This document shows, in pieces, positions 18,740 to 28,988 of a DNA stretch of 36,151 nt. Location of the stretch: the NCBI GenBank assembly GCA_947630185.1, contig CANRGT010000015.1, positions 1 to 36,151 on the forward strand. The letters run 5' to 3'. The position numbers were made by a program, and so were the translations under genes. The notes under the pieces were generated by a model that had not been told where the DNA came from, did no database searches, and worked only from the letters and a program-made list of their open reading frames with translations. Each line of letters opens with the position of its first letter. The first letter of the stretch is position 1. The stretch is from an uncultured Clostridia bacterium. GTDB lineage: Bacteria > Bacillota > Clostridia > TANB77 > CAG-508.

Positions 18740-20098
18740 CTAAGAGGTGCTTTTACTAATACTTTCAAAAACTTTGCTTATTCTTCTAAATAGACTTCTT
18801 ATTACTTCGATAATATTTTCTGGTTCTTGTAATGCATCTACTGTTATAGGATATTTAAAATCCTTCTCACTTACAGGTTTGTATTTATAGATTTCTGCAG
18901 GTAAGCCGATTTTTTCACCATTATAATTAATTTCTTTATTCATATAATCAGTATACCATGTTTTTAAACCTTGCAAGTTTTCTTCTTTATAACCATATTT
19001 TTCATAATCATGTAATGCAGGTACACTATATCCATATTCTTCAGAATTTCTTTCTAAAGTATGTAAGAATTCATGTAAGAACACTTCTTCTGGGAATATA
19101 TTTATACGCTCATCATACGTATATGCGTAATTATTTTCATCATCAGGCATACGAATATTTGAAAAACCAATTCCTGAATAATCCATGCCTCCAAGTCCTA
19201 TCCAATCATTAACCAATATACTATTATTTTTTTGTTTATCTGCCATACGAAAAGCCACATATATATGGTCATAACTTTCATTTTCAATATAACTGTCTAT
19301 ATAATTTCTTACATCATCACTAGATACATAATATCCATTTTCATCATCATATGAAAGTGTTTTTATAGGTTCATTAATAATTATCGTTTCATATTTAATT
19401 GACATTTTATCTCTACTTATTTCTTTTATAGAATTGCTAAATCTTTCTAAGTTTTGCTTTATACTACTTATTTCATTATCTAACATTTGTAGAGAGACGT
19501 GCTCTTTTTTTCCATCTATGTCTACATCTACATCAATCTTTGGAAATATAAAACAAACCATGTTCCATTCTTTACTTTGATTTGCAGTTCCTACTTCCAT
19601 TTTGAAATCTGAAAACCAAGCTGTTCCTTTTACCTTTTCAGCATACCCTCCTAAGCGAAAACCTATATCTACTTGTGTCCTATTTTTCGAATTAAAATAA
19701 AGAACTGCCTCTTGCCAATCTTGTGTTCCACTTATTGGAGTTGACCTTTCTCTTGTACCATTTATGCAAATTTGAGCACCACCATAATCAGAACTTTTTA
19801 TATTTTCTACATCTTCTACTTTTATTTTGCATGTTACTTTATATGGAGTATTTGGAATAACGGAAATAACCTGTGAAAACATTGCATCATGATAATCTAT
19901 ATTTTCCAATTTATAACTAGACATTTTGGAATATTTTACTTCATTATCTCTAGTAAAATTGGTTTTATTTACTTCGCTTACGCATTTAGTAAAATCATTA
20001 TAGTTATATTTATTATAAATGATTACAGTTACTAAAATAATTGCTATTATAAAAATTATACTTATAACGTTCTTAATTCTTATTTTTCCTTTTTCCAT
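18740..20098 (-). CDS. Membrane-anchored HExxH metallopeptidase-like protein
   Basis: No named family recognised. The 452-residue product has an N-terminal signal anchor (about residues 8-27), a beta-rich region (about 50-170) resembling carbohydrate-binding modules ([25 protein letters not shown]), and a catalytic-looking half with HEFLH at 342-346, the two His and Glu of a zinc peptidase. A third ligand is not obvious; H364 or E360 and later acidic residues are candidates. It should face outward. AAGGAGG precedes the ATG. Only 26 bases separate it from queA, so the genes may share a transcript although the functions are unrelated. Confidence 0.7.
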   Translation of the reverse strand: MEKGKIRIKNVISIIFIIAIILVTVIIYNKYNYNDFTKCVSEVNKTNFTRDNEVKYSKMSSYKLENIDYHDAMFSQVISVIPNTPYKVTCKIKVEDVENIKSSDYGGAQICINGTRERSTPISGTQDWQEAVLYFNSKNRTQVDIGFRLGGYAEKVKGTAWFSDFKMEVGTANQSKEWNMVCFIFPKIDVDVDIDGKKEHVSLQMLDNEISSIKQNLERFSNSIKEISRDKMSIKYETIIINEPIKTLSYDDENGYYVSSDDVRNYIDSYIENESYDHIYVAFRMADKQKNNSILVNDWIGLGGMDYSGIGFSNIRMPDDENNYAYTYDERINIFPEEVFLHEFLHTLERNSEEYGYSVPALHDYEKYGYKEENLQGLKTWYTDYMNKEINYNGEKIGLPAEIYKYKPVSEKDFKYPITVDALQEPENIIEVIRSLFRRISKVFESISKSTS

Positions 20099-20169
20099 TT
20101 ACTTCCTCCTTGGTTCTTATTAAATTGTTTAATATATTTTTACAATATAGTGATTTGAATAGCAGCGCG

Positions 20170-22935
20170 CTAATTAGCAAGCACTTCACTACATTTATGG
20201 CAAAGTGTTGGATGCTCTTTATTTTCTCCAACTGTTGTAGAATATTTCCAGCATCTTTCACATTTTTCACCTTCTGCTACTTCTATTTTAACAGTTCTCT
20301 TGTTGTCATTTGATTTTTCTATCTCTAATTTAGAAACGATGAAAACTGTTTCTAATAAACTTTCATTTTCTTTTAAGAAGTCATATTCTTTTTCTGGTGC
20401 TGAAATTGTAACTTTTGCATTTAATGAATGTCCTATAGTTTTATTTGCTCTTGCTACTTCTAATTCTTTTGCAACTTCTTCTTTTAATTCTAAAATATGA
20501 TTCCATTTTTCTTCTAGTTCTTTGTTATCATATTCTGGTTTTACATCTGGCCAGTCTGTAAGCATTACGCTTTCTACTTGTTCCTTTTTAGTATGTGGCA
20601 TATACTTCCAAATTTCTTCTGCTGTAAAGCAAACCATTGGTGCTAATATTTTTACTAAAGTATCTAGTATGGTGTACATAGCTGTTTGTGCTGATCTTCT
20701 TTCTACTGAGTCTGCTTTTGAAGTATATAGTCTATCTTTTATAATATCTAGATAGAAGTTACTCATGTCAATTACACAAAATTGGTTGATATCATGATAT
20801 ACAATGTGGAAATCAAAATCCTCATAGTTTTGTGTACAATTCTTTAGTAATTGGTTACATTTTAGAAGTGCCCATTTATCTATTTCTTGCATATCTTCAT
20901 ATTTTACAGAGTCTTTTTCTGGGTCAAAGTCTGAAGTATTTCCTAAAATATATCTTGCAGTATTTCTAATTTTTCTATAACTTTCACTAATTTGTTTTAA
21001 AATATCTCTTGAAATGCTAACATCTGATTTGAAATCAGAAGATAATACCCATAATCTTAAAATATCTGCACCATACTCTTTTATAATTTCTTGTGGGCTA
21101 ATTCCATTGCCTAAAGATTTAGACATTTTTCTTCCTTCTTCATCTATTACCCAACCATGTGTTAAAATTGCTTTATATGGTGCTACACCTTTTGTTGCAA
21201 CAGATGTTAGGATTGATGATTGGAACCAACCTCTGTATTGATCATGTCCTTCTAGGTATAAGTCTGCTGGGAAGTCTATTCCTCTTTCTACTAATACACC
21301 TTGGTGTGAAGAGCCTGAATCAAACCAAACATCCATAATGTCTGTTTCTTTCTTGAATTCATGACATCCACATTTAGGGCATGTTGCGCCTTCTGGCATT
21401 AATTCTTTCTCACTTAATTCAAACCAAGCATTTGAGCCTTTTTCTCTAAATATTTTTTCTATCTTTTCAAAGCTTTCCTTTGTAGCATATTCTGTACCAC
21501 ATTCTTTGCAATAGAAAATTGGAATTGGCACACCCCAAGTACGTTGTCTTGAAATACACCAGTCTGCTCTATCTTTTACCATGCTTGCAATTCTTTCTTT
21601 TCCCCAACTTGGTGTCCATTTTACAGTTTCAATTGCCTTTAAAGTTTCATCTTTAAATCCATCTACTGATGCAAACCATTGATCTGTTGCTCTGAATATA
21701 ATTGGATTTTTACATCTCCAGCAATGTGGGTATGAGTGTAAAATATCTTCTTTTCTTAATAAATATCCGTTTTTATCTAGCCATTCAGGAATTACTTTAT
21801 TTGATTCATCACATGAAAGTCCTACAAATGGACCTGCACCTTCTGTTTGATAACCTTTTCCATTAACTGTAACTATTATGTCTAATTTATTTCTTAAACC
21901 ACATAAATAGTCTTCTTTACCATAGCTTGGTGCTGTATGAACTGCACCAGTACCAGTTTCTAGGTCAACTGCAACATCATTTTCTGAACCAAGCACTACT
22001 CTTGAAGTTCTATCTAAGAATGGATGCTTGCAAAGTATTCCTTCTAAATCTGCACCATTTATTACTTTTAATGTTTTATAATTTGTTATTCCTGCCTTAG
22101 ACATAACTTCATCTACAAGTACAGTTGCAACTACTAATTTTCCTTTTTCTGTATCAAGTAAACTATATTCATATTCTCCACCTACTGTGATACCAGTATT
22201 TCCTGGAAGTGTCCATGGTGTTGTTGTCCAAATTACTATGCTTGTATCATTATCTAATACACCTTTTCCATCTTCTACTGGGAATTTAACATAGATAGAT
22301 GGTGATGTAATATCTTTATATTCAATTTCTGCTTCTGCTAATGCTGTTTCGCAATCGATACACCAGTGAACTGGTTTTAAACCTTTATATATATATCCTT
22401 TTAGATACATATCAGCAAAAACGCCAATTTGTCTTGCTTCAAATTCTGGCATTAAAGTTTTATATGGATGCTCCCAGTCTCCAAGTACACCTAGCCTTCT
22501 AAAACCTTCTGATTGTTTATCTACATATTGAAGTGCAAAATCACGACAGGTATCTCTAAATTTTGTAATACCTATTTCTTCTCTATTTATTCCTAGTGCT
22601 TGTATTGCTTTCTTTTCTGTTGGAAGTCCGTGTGTATCATAACCAGGAACATAGTTTATTTTATAGCCTTGCAAACTTTTAAAACGATTTACTGTATCTT
22701 TTAATACTTTGTTTAATGCATGTCCCATGTGGATTTCGCCGTTTGCATATGGAGGTCCATCATGTAATACATATGATTTATGACCTTCGTTTTTCTTTAA
22801 CATTTTTTCATATAAACCATTATCAAAGATTTCTTCCTTTGTTTTTGGTTCATTTTCTGGTAAATTTCCTCTCATAGGAAATTCTGTGCTTGGTAAATTT
22901 AATGTTTTTCCATAATCTTGTTTTTCTTCTGACAT
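20170..22935 (-). CDS. ileS: Isoleucyl-tRNA synthetase
   Basis: Charges tRNA-Ile, with editing of valine. The 921-residue class I enzyme is full length. The HIGH box is HMGH at residues 69-72 and KMSKS is at 603-607. The editing domain lies between them (WTTTPWTLPGNTGI and the GTGAVHTAPSYG stretch), the helical anticodon domain follows, and the C-terminal zinc site is CERCWKY and CHKC. This form with the C-terminal zinc finger is the common bacterial type. AAGGAGG precedes the ATG. A T-box leader upstream couples expression to uncharged tRNA-Ile. Confidence 0.98.
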   Translation of the reverse strand: MSEEKQDYGKTLNLPSTEFPMRGNLPENEPKTKEEIFDNGLYEKMLKKNEGHKSYVLHDGPPYANGEIHMGHALNKVLKDTVNRFKSLQGYKINYVPGYDTHGLPTEKKAIQALGINREEIGITKFRDTCRDFALQYVDKQSEGFRRLGVLGDWEHPYKTLMPEFEARQIGVFADMYLKGYIYKGLKPVHWCIDCETALAEAEIEYKDITSPSIYVKFPVEDGKGVLDNDTSIVIWTTTPWTLPGNTGITVGGEYEYSLLDTEKGKLVVATVLVDEVMSKAGITNYKTLKVINGADLEGILCKHPFLDRTSRVVLGSENDVAVDLETGTGAVHTAPSYGKEDYLCGLRNKLDIIVTVNGKGYQTEGAGPFVGLSCDESNKVIPEWLDKNGYLLRKEDILHSYPHCWRCKNPIIFRATDQWFASVDGFKDETLKAIETVKWTPSWGKERIASMVKDRADWCISRQRTWGVPIPIFYCKECGTEYATKESFEKIEKIFREKGSNAWFELSEKELMPEGATCPKCGCHEFKKETDIMDVWFDSGSSHQGVLVERGIDFPADLYLEGHDQYRGWFQSSILTSVATKGVAPYKAILTHGWVIDEEGRKMSKSLGNGISPQEIIKEYGADILRLWVLSSDFKSDVSISRDILKQISESYRKIRNTARYILGNTSDFDPEKDSVKYEDMQEIDKWALLKCNQLLKNCTQNYEDFDFHIVYHDINQFCVIDMSNFYLDIIKDRLYTSKADSVERRSAQTAMYTILDTLVKILAPMVCFTAEEIWKYMPHTKKEQVESVMLTDWPDVKPEYDNKELEEKWNHILELKEEVAKELEVARANKTIGHSLNAKVTISAPEKEYDFLKENESLLETVFIVSKLEIEKSNDNKRTVKIEVAEGEKCERCWKYSTTVGENKEHPTLCHKCSEVLAN

Positions 22936-22959
22936 TTTTATTTCCTCCTTTTTTTATTT

Positions 22960-23182
22960 ATCATTCTCGGCTTATTTTTTTGATTCTAAGCTTCGATAAA
23001 TATATAAATAAGCCATTTCGTCTTTATTTTAGGACGAAATGGCTTCTGTTCGCGGTACCACCTAATTTAAAAGAATTTGATTATCTATTTTATTTTAATT
23101 TTATATCATTTTCTTTTCACTCTTTTCCTTTAACGCAGGCACTACGGTTTCTTTTACTTTTTTACTAATTGCTTTTACTATA
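22960..23182 (-). ncRNA. T-box leader of ileS
   Basis: The minus strand contains the T-box core AGGTGGTACCGCG (23050-23062), followed by a long terminator stem (23010-23045: AAGCCATTTCGTC and GACGAAATGGCTT) before ileS. The UGGU of the core can pair with the ACCA end of a tRNA whose discriminator base is A, as in tRNA-Ile. Uncharged tRNA-Ile should stabilise the antiterminator and let transcription reach ileS. I did not fix the specifier codon in stem I, and the 5' end is taken from the promoter. Confidence 0.9.
23010..23045 (-). terminator. Regulated terminator of the ileS T-box
   Basis: A 14-pair stem closed by a loop of mostly A and T, directly downstream of the T-box core; the antiterminator would use the left arm. 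Confidence 0.8.
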
Positions 23183-23188
23183 TAAGAA

Positions 23189-23217
23189 ATAATAGTATTA
23201 TCTCATATTGACTTCAA
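23189..23217 (-). promoter_or_regulatory. Promoter of the ileS leader
   Basis: Minus-strand TTGAAG and TATTAT with a 17-base spacer, placed just upstream of the T-box leader. The region 23218-23469 beyond it has no gene I can support; a 61-codon open frame there has no ribosome site. Confidence 0.55.
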
Positions 23218-23469
23218 AGAAACAGCTAAAAGGTGATAACAATATTGCCAAGTTTCTGCCAAGCTTTCACCATACGCCCAGCTCTCTAATAGATTTTTGC
23301 GAATATTGTGTTGTCCTTTATAATTGCTTTTATTTGTTTGGTATTTTATTTTCTTGTATAGTTTAGCACATTTTGCTTTGCTTTTCAAGTGGTATTTTGA
23401 AGATTTTTTTAGCCAGTATTCAATTTATTGCTTTAATTTTTTTGGGTTAGTACTATATTCATATATATT

Positions 23470-24381
23470 TTATTTTTCAATAATTTCTTCTTTAGTTAAA
23501 CCTGTAATCTCTATAATTGTTTCTATTTGAATACCCTTTTCTAGCATTTTCTTTGCATCTTCTATTTTTGCCTTTTTTTCTCCTTTTTTTATTCCTTCTT
23601 TTATTCCTTCTTTTATTCCTTCTTTTTTACCATCTCTTCTTGCTTCATACATCCTCTGTTCTTGGTCCATTCTTTCTATTTCTGCTTTTAATGCCATTCT
23701 TCTTAATATATCATTTCTACTTATTTCATCTAACTCTTCTTTCGCTTCTTTTATATCTTCATTATTTTCCATTATTCTTTTTACCTCCGCATCTTCTGGA
23801 TTTTCAAAGAACATCATCCATTGTAATACTTCGTCATCTTTATTCTCTTTATATTCTTCAATTGCCTTCCTTAGTTCAATTATATCAAACTGTAAATACG
23901 GAGTCAACACATTTTCTGTATATTCATCTTCTCGTATATGCCATGTGGTATGTGCTTTCTTTATATCTTTTAATTCGTTTATTTCTTTATCTACTATTAT
24001 TATACTTATTGTTTTTCTTAATTCTGAATATTTATGCCCTACTTGTACATTTGCGGTATACATCTTCGACCAATAATATAAAAACCTTTCTAGCATTTTT
24101 TCATGTGGTACTAATTGTATCTCTATATCACATTCTACATTATCATTTATTATTGCCCTTAAATCTAATCTTCCGTTTTTATCTATCTTATTATCATTTA
24201 ATAAGTCTTTACTTTTGTCTAAATCTAGTCTATGTATTTTTATCTTTAGTACATCTTCCAAAAATGCTTTTGTTATGGTTTCTTTCCCTCGTGTAAATAA
24301 AGCTTGAAATACTACATCATTTTTTGGCTGTAATATTGCTCCTTGTTCTAATTCTTCTTGTTCTACTCTTTTTGATATCAT
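23470..24381 (-). CDS. Rpn-family (PD-(D/E)XK) recombination-promoting nuclease
   Basis: A member of the Rpn/PDDEXK_2 group, often labelled putative transposase. The fold starts LQPKNDVVFQALFTRGKE; the nuclease core is GRLDLRAIINDNVECDIEIQL, with the Asp and the E-x-Q-type catalytic residues near 94-110. The C-terminal part has a run of charged helices and four GIKEGIK-type repeats before a TGLTKEEI motif, a common arrangement in these proteins. Rpn proteins of E. coli cut DNA and promote RecA-independent recombination; a role here is inferred. GGAGGG precedes the ATG. It stands alone and may be recently acquired. Confidence 0.88.
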   Translation of the reverse strand: MISKRVEQEELEQGAILQPKNDVVFQALFTRGKETITKAFLEDVLKIKIHRLDLDKSKDLLNDNKIDKNGRLDLRAIINDNVECDIEIQLVPHEKMLERFLYYWSKMYTANVQVGHKYSELRKTISIIIVDKEINELKDIKKAHTTWHIREDEYTENVLTPYLQFDIIELRKAIEEYKENKDDEVLQWMMFFENPEDAEVKRIMENNEDIKEAKEELDEISRNDILRRMALKAEIERMDQEQRMYEARRDGKKEGIKEGIKEGIKKGEKKAKIEDAKKMLEKGIQIETIIEITGLTKEEIIEK

Positions 24382-24672
24382 ATGCTTCCCTCCAATAATT
24401 TAAATTTTATATTACTAGACAAAAAGCATTAGTTCATAAATTACATAAATATATATTATAAATTGTATTTTCTTAATAATTTATTATCATGGAAATTTTA
24501 AAAGATATTTAAGAGATATATTAAAAATATCTTAGATAAAATTGTATTTGAATTAAAACTTTTTAATAAATGCCTTTCGGCTAGAAATATATTGTGAAAA
24601 TATTATATTAGCTTTTTTACTAAATTGCAAGAAAAACATTTCAACATAATTTTACATTTTTTGACAATTGTT

Positions 24673-24712
24673 AAAAAACTACCCAAAAGATTTCTCTTCT
24701 AGGTAGCTTTTA
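24673..24712 (-). terminator. Terminator after obgE
   Basis: AAAAACTACC and GGTAGCTTTT form the stem, about 30 bases after the obgE stop. An AT-rich imperfect palindrome also lies at 24499-24535; I see nothing else in the gap 24382-24740. Confidence 0.6.
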
Positions 24713-24740
24713 TAAATAGTCTAAAAATTTTTCAACACTT

Positions 24741-26051
<1,311 letters not shown>

Positions 26052-26206
26052 TTATTTTATTTATTGTTTTTTATTATTGTTTTTGCCTAGTCTCTTCTTT
26101 TTATTATTATTGATTTTTCTAGCTTAACTTTTTCTTTTATTGTTTCTATATTTTAATTTTTTAAACAATTTTTATATAGTCTATACGCTATATATCTAAA
26201 AAATTA

Positions 26207-26245
26207 GAAAAAGGATCTGGTTTCAAAATAGCCCACATCCTTTTT
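26207..26245 (-). terminator. Terminator after rpmA
   Basis: AAAAAGGAT and ATCCTTTTT close a 20-base loop only 11 bases past the rpmA stop and end in a T-run. obgE is therefore probably at least partly expressed separately. Confidence 0.75.
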
Positions 26246-26256
26246 GATTTATTTTT

Positions 26257-26529
26257 TTAAGCTTTTGCTTTTTCCTCTACTGGGTAAACACTGACTTTCT
26301 TTTTATCTCTGCCAAGTCTTTCAAATTTAACTGTACCTGTTACCTTAGCATAAAGAGTGTCATCACTACCAATTCCTACATTGGTTCCTGGATGAATTTT
26401 GGTTCCTCTTTGTCTAACTAGTATATTACCAGCTGGAACTACTTGCCCATCTGCTCTTTTTAAACCTAAACGTTTTGATTCACTATCTCTACCGTTCTTA
26501 ACACTACCTTGACCTTTTTTATGAGCCAT
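26257..26529 (-). CDS. rpmA: Ribosomal protein L27
   Basis: Large-subunit protein whose N-terminal tail reaches the peptidyl-transferase centre. The 90-residue product begins [16 protein letters not shown], like the proteobacterial form. Most Firmicutes instead have a longer N-terminus that the protease Prp removes. No prp gene lies between rplU and rpmA (a 150-base gap), which agrees with this short start. The core [15 protein letters not shown] is standard. Confidence 0.97.
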   Translation of the reverse strand: MAHKKGQGSVKNGRDSESKRLGLKRADGQVVPAGNILVRQRGTKIHPGTNVGIGSDDTLYAKVTGTVKFERLGRDKKKVSVYPVEEKAKA

Positions 26530-26679
26530 GCTTTCTCACTCCCTTCAATTATTACACTATGAAATTTAACGTTCTATATAATTTCATTTAAAATTCTTTG
26601 TTACTTTATTGATTATTAACTGTTATTTTTTATTCATTTGCTATTATAATCAATTTTTTAATCATATTTAAATCATATT

Positions 26680-27144
26680 TTAAGCTTCTTTTTTAGTTGT
26701 TGTAGCTTTTTTTGTAGTTGTTGTTTTTGTTGCTTCTGCTTTTTTAGCTACTGGCTTTGCTGATGCTTCTTTTTCTTCAGCTTTAACTGCTTCTGTTTTT
26801 TCAGCAGTTTCTTTTACTTCAGCTTTATCTGCTGCTGTTTTAATTTTTGTGATTTCTACTTTTGTGTATGGTTGTCTATGGCCTTGTGTTCTTCTATAGT
26901 TCTTTTTTGCTTTGTATTTATATACTAGAACTTTTTCACCTTTACCATGAGAAACTACTTTTCCTTCTACTTTAACATTTTTTACATAAGGAGCTCCTAC
27001 TTCTACTTTTTTGTCATCAGATACTAGAACAACATTATCAAATGTTACCTTTTTTCCTTCTTCTGCTTCTAATTTTTCGAAGAATACTACATCTCCTTCT
27101 GATACTTTGTATTGTTTTCCACAGCTTTCAATTATTGCGTACAT
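26680..27144 (-). CDS. rplU: Ribosomal protein L21 with Lys/Ala/Thr-rich C-terminal extension
   Basis: Large-subunit protein that binds 23S rRNA. Residues 1-105 are a normal L21 ([14 protein letters not shown], the [19 protein letters not shown] signature). Another 49 residues follow that are not part of the usual protein and consist of Glu/Ala/Lys then Lys/Thr repeats ([10 protein letters not shown]). A basic tail may add rRNA contact, but this is inference. GGAGG precedes the ATG. The upstream leader suggests autoregulation. Confidence 0.97.
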   Translation of the reverse strand: MYAIIESCGKQYKVSEGDVVFFEKLEAEEGKKVTFDNVVLVSDDKKVEVGAPYVKNVKVEGKVVSHGKGEKVLVYKYKAKKNYRRTQGHRQPYTKVEITKIKTAADKAEVKETAEKTEAVKAEEKEASAKPVAKKAEATKTTTTKKATTTKKEA

Positions 27145-27149
27145 TACTT

Positions 27150-27240
27150 AGTACACCTCCTATATTTGTATACTCGCTAAGCATAAATAACAAGGCAATT
27201 GCTTATTTAAAGCAATATTTAGTTGCCCGACTCAGGCGGC
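27150..27240 (-). ncRNA. L21 leader, probable
   Basis: The 90 bases before rplU are unusually structured for this genome. On the minus strand AAGCCGCCTGAGTCGGGCAACT is followed by a hairpin TTGCTTTAAATAAGCAA and then the ribosome site. Firmicutes rplU genes commonly carry an L21 leader at this place; I identify it by position and by the conserved-looking G+C-rich block, not by a search. Confidence 0.55.
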
Positions 27241-27288
27241 TTACAGATAAGTATTTTACCATAATATAGCACAAATGTCAACAGTTTT

Positions 27289-27870
27289 CTATCTTATTTT
27301 TACTTTAGATAAATCTATATCTGTTGGATCATAGCTTTCTATATATGAAAGTGTTTCATCTATGCTATTTGTTACTTTATATAGTTCTACACAATCTGTT
27401 GTAATAAATCTTTTTTCAATAGAAACTTTTAACATTTTAATCATATTATCAAAATAATTATCAATGTTAAAAATAACAATAGCTTTGTTATGTCTTCCTA
27501 ATTGTTTTAATGTTAATATTTCAAAAAATTCATCAAAAGTTCCTATTCCCCCTGGAGTAACAATAAAAGCATCTGAACTTTCATCTAATAATCTTTTTCT
27601 TTCTCTCATTGTTTCTGTATGAATAAATTCACTACAATTTATAAATGATACTTCTGCATTATTTTCTACAAAAAATTTAGGTGAAATTCCTAAAATGTGT
27701 CCACCTTTTTCTGAAACGCCTCTTGCTACGGCTCCCATCATTCCATTTCTTCCACCACCGAACACTAGACTATGTCCATGTTCTACCATCTTTCTTCCTA
27801 ATTCTTCTCCTGTTTTAATAAATTCTTCCGAAATTTCGCTACTTGCTGCTCCATATACGCATATTTTCAT
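27289..27870 (-). CDS. LOG-family nucleoside 5'-monophosphate phosphoribohydrolase
   Basis: TIGR00730/LOG-family Rossmann protein. The 193 residues carry both diagnostic motifs: GGGRNGMMG (about 38-46) and PGGIGTFDE (about 106-114), with the paired Arg/Glu near ETMRERKRLL. Family members cut nucleoside monophosphates, releasing the base and ribose 5-phosphate; bacterial ones are often named after the plant cytokinin-activating LOG. The substrate here is unknown. AAAGGA precedes the ATG. It is divergent from the thioesterase gene. Confidence 0.92.
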   Translation of the reverse strand: MKICVYGAASSEISEEFIKTGEELGRKMVEHGHSLVFGGGRNGMMGAVARGVSEKGGHILGISPKFFVENNAEVSFINCSEFIHTETMRERKRLLDESSDAFIVTPGGIGTFDEFFEILTLKQLGRHNKAIVIFNIDNYFDNMIKMLKVSIEKRFITTDCVELYKVTNSIDETLSYIESYDPTDIDLSKVKIR

Positions 27871-28184
27871 AATTTAAATCATCCTTTCTAATTTTGCTTT
27901 TGTTTCACAATGGTATTATTATAACACTAAGAATTATATACTGCAAGTTTTATTTTTATACCTTCTTTTCTTTTCTTATTTTCAGTTAGTATTCATGCAC
28001 TTTTCTTGCTAATATCTTTTTTAGATGCAACTTAGAATTTAATTTTTTATAAAATATAAATGATATTTATAACTATATAATTTATAGTTAATTTATAAAA
28101 TATTTTAAAAAATGATATTCATTTTTTTATTTTTTTGATATAATTTGTAATTGTAATAATTTTATTAAAAGGATTGTGATATAT
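27871..28184. other. Divergent intergenic region
   Basis: About 310 bases with no gene. It holds the LOG-gene promoter on the minus strand and, on the plus strand, a TATAAT at 28139-28144 with no clear -35 partner that may serve the thioesterase. The rest is plain AT-rich sequence. Confidence 0.6.
27918..27946 (-). promoter_or_regulatory. Promoter of the LOG-family gene
   Basis: Minus-strand TTGCAG and a perfect TATAAT with a 17-base spacer, about 48 bases before the ATG. Confidence 0.65.
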
Positions 28185-28916
28185 ATGGCTATTTTAGAGA
28201 AAAAATATATGGTGGATTTGGAATATGTTGGAAGCACTAATATGCTTTCAAATCATGGAATTTTAAGTTTATTAGAAAATATAGGTTGCGTACATTCTAA
28301 CAATGTCGGACTTGGAATAAATCAAATTGAGCAAACTCATCTTACATGGGTTTTGCTTCATTGGAAAGTTAAAGTTTTTAAAAGAGTTTGCTATAATTCA
28401 ATGGTAACTGTAAAAACTTGGGCTAGAGCTTGTAATCGTTTTTCTACTTTGCGTGATTTTGAAATTTACGATGAAGATGGAAATTTACTATGTATTGCAA
28501 GTTCTAAATGGGCTTTAATTGATATTAAACAAAATGGCATTACAAAAATTACAGATGATATTTTAAATTTATATGAATGTGAAGAAAAAAGTGTGTTTAA
28601 TGAAACAGATATAGCAAAATTAAAACAACCTATTTTAAAGGGCACACCTGATTTTACTTTTAAAGTTTTAAGACGTGATATTGATGTAAATGAACATATG
28701 CATAACCTATATTATTTAGATTATGCATATGAAACTTTGCCTGAAAATGTTTATAGCTTAGGTGAAGCAAATGAATTTGAAATAATGTATAAAACTGGTG
28801 CTAAGCTTGGTAATACAGTTTGCTCTTTTTATACAAAAGAGGATGATAGCCATTTTGTTATAATGAAAAGCAAGGATGGTAGTAAAATTCATGCAATTGT
28901 GAAGATTAAGTTTTAA
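28185..28916 (+). CDS. Acyl-ACP thioesterase
   Basis: Releases fatty acids from acyl carrier protein. The 243-residue product is a double hot-dog protein of the acyl-ACP thioesterase family: the N-terminal half has HGILSLLENIG and HLTWVLLHWKVKVFKRV, and the C-terminal half starts with the DIDVNEHMHNLYYLDY stretch, which holds the Asn and His equivalent to the catalytic pair of the family. I chose the ATG at 28185, about 11 bases after AAAAGGA, rather than the GTG at 28176, which is too close to that site. It is convergent with the pilin-like gene. Confidence 0.9.
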   Translation: MAILEKKYMVDLEYVGSTNMLSNHGILSLLENIGCVHSNNVGLGINQIEQTHLTWVLLHWKVKVFKRVCYNSMVTVKTWARACNRFSTLRDFEIYDEDGNLLCIASSKWALIDIKQNGITKITDDILNLYECEEKSVFNETDIAKLKQPILKGTPDFTFKVLRRDIDVNEHMHNLYYLDYAYETLPENVYSLGEANEFEIMYKTGAKLGNTVCSFYTKEDDSHFVIMKSKDGSKIHAIVKIKF

Positions 28917-28947
28917 GATATTTTTTCTATTTATTTTACTTTACTCA

Positions 28948-28974
28948 AAAATAATAAAAATTTCTTTTATTATA
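28948..28974. terminator. Small bidirectional hairpin between convergent genes
   Basis: ATAATAAAA and TTTTATTAT pair around a 5-base loop between the thioesterase and the pilin-like gene. The stem is all A-T, so confidence is low. Confidence 0.4.
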
Positions 28975-28988
28975 GCTTATTTTTTTCA

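Noticed and set aside
23203-23388. 61-codon minus-strand open frame upstream of the ileS leader
   Set aside because: It has no ribosome-binding site, no recognisable domain, and overlaps the likely ileS promoter.
23517-24296. Long plus-strand open frame opposite the Rpn-family gene
   Set aside because: It is a low-complexity Leu/Phe/Tyr translation of the antisense strand of a well-supported gene and has no ribosome site.
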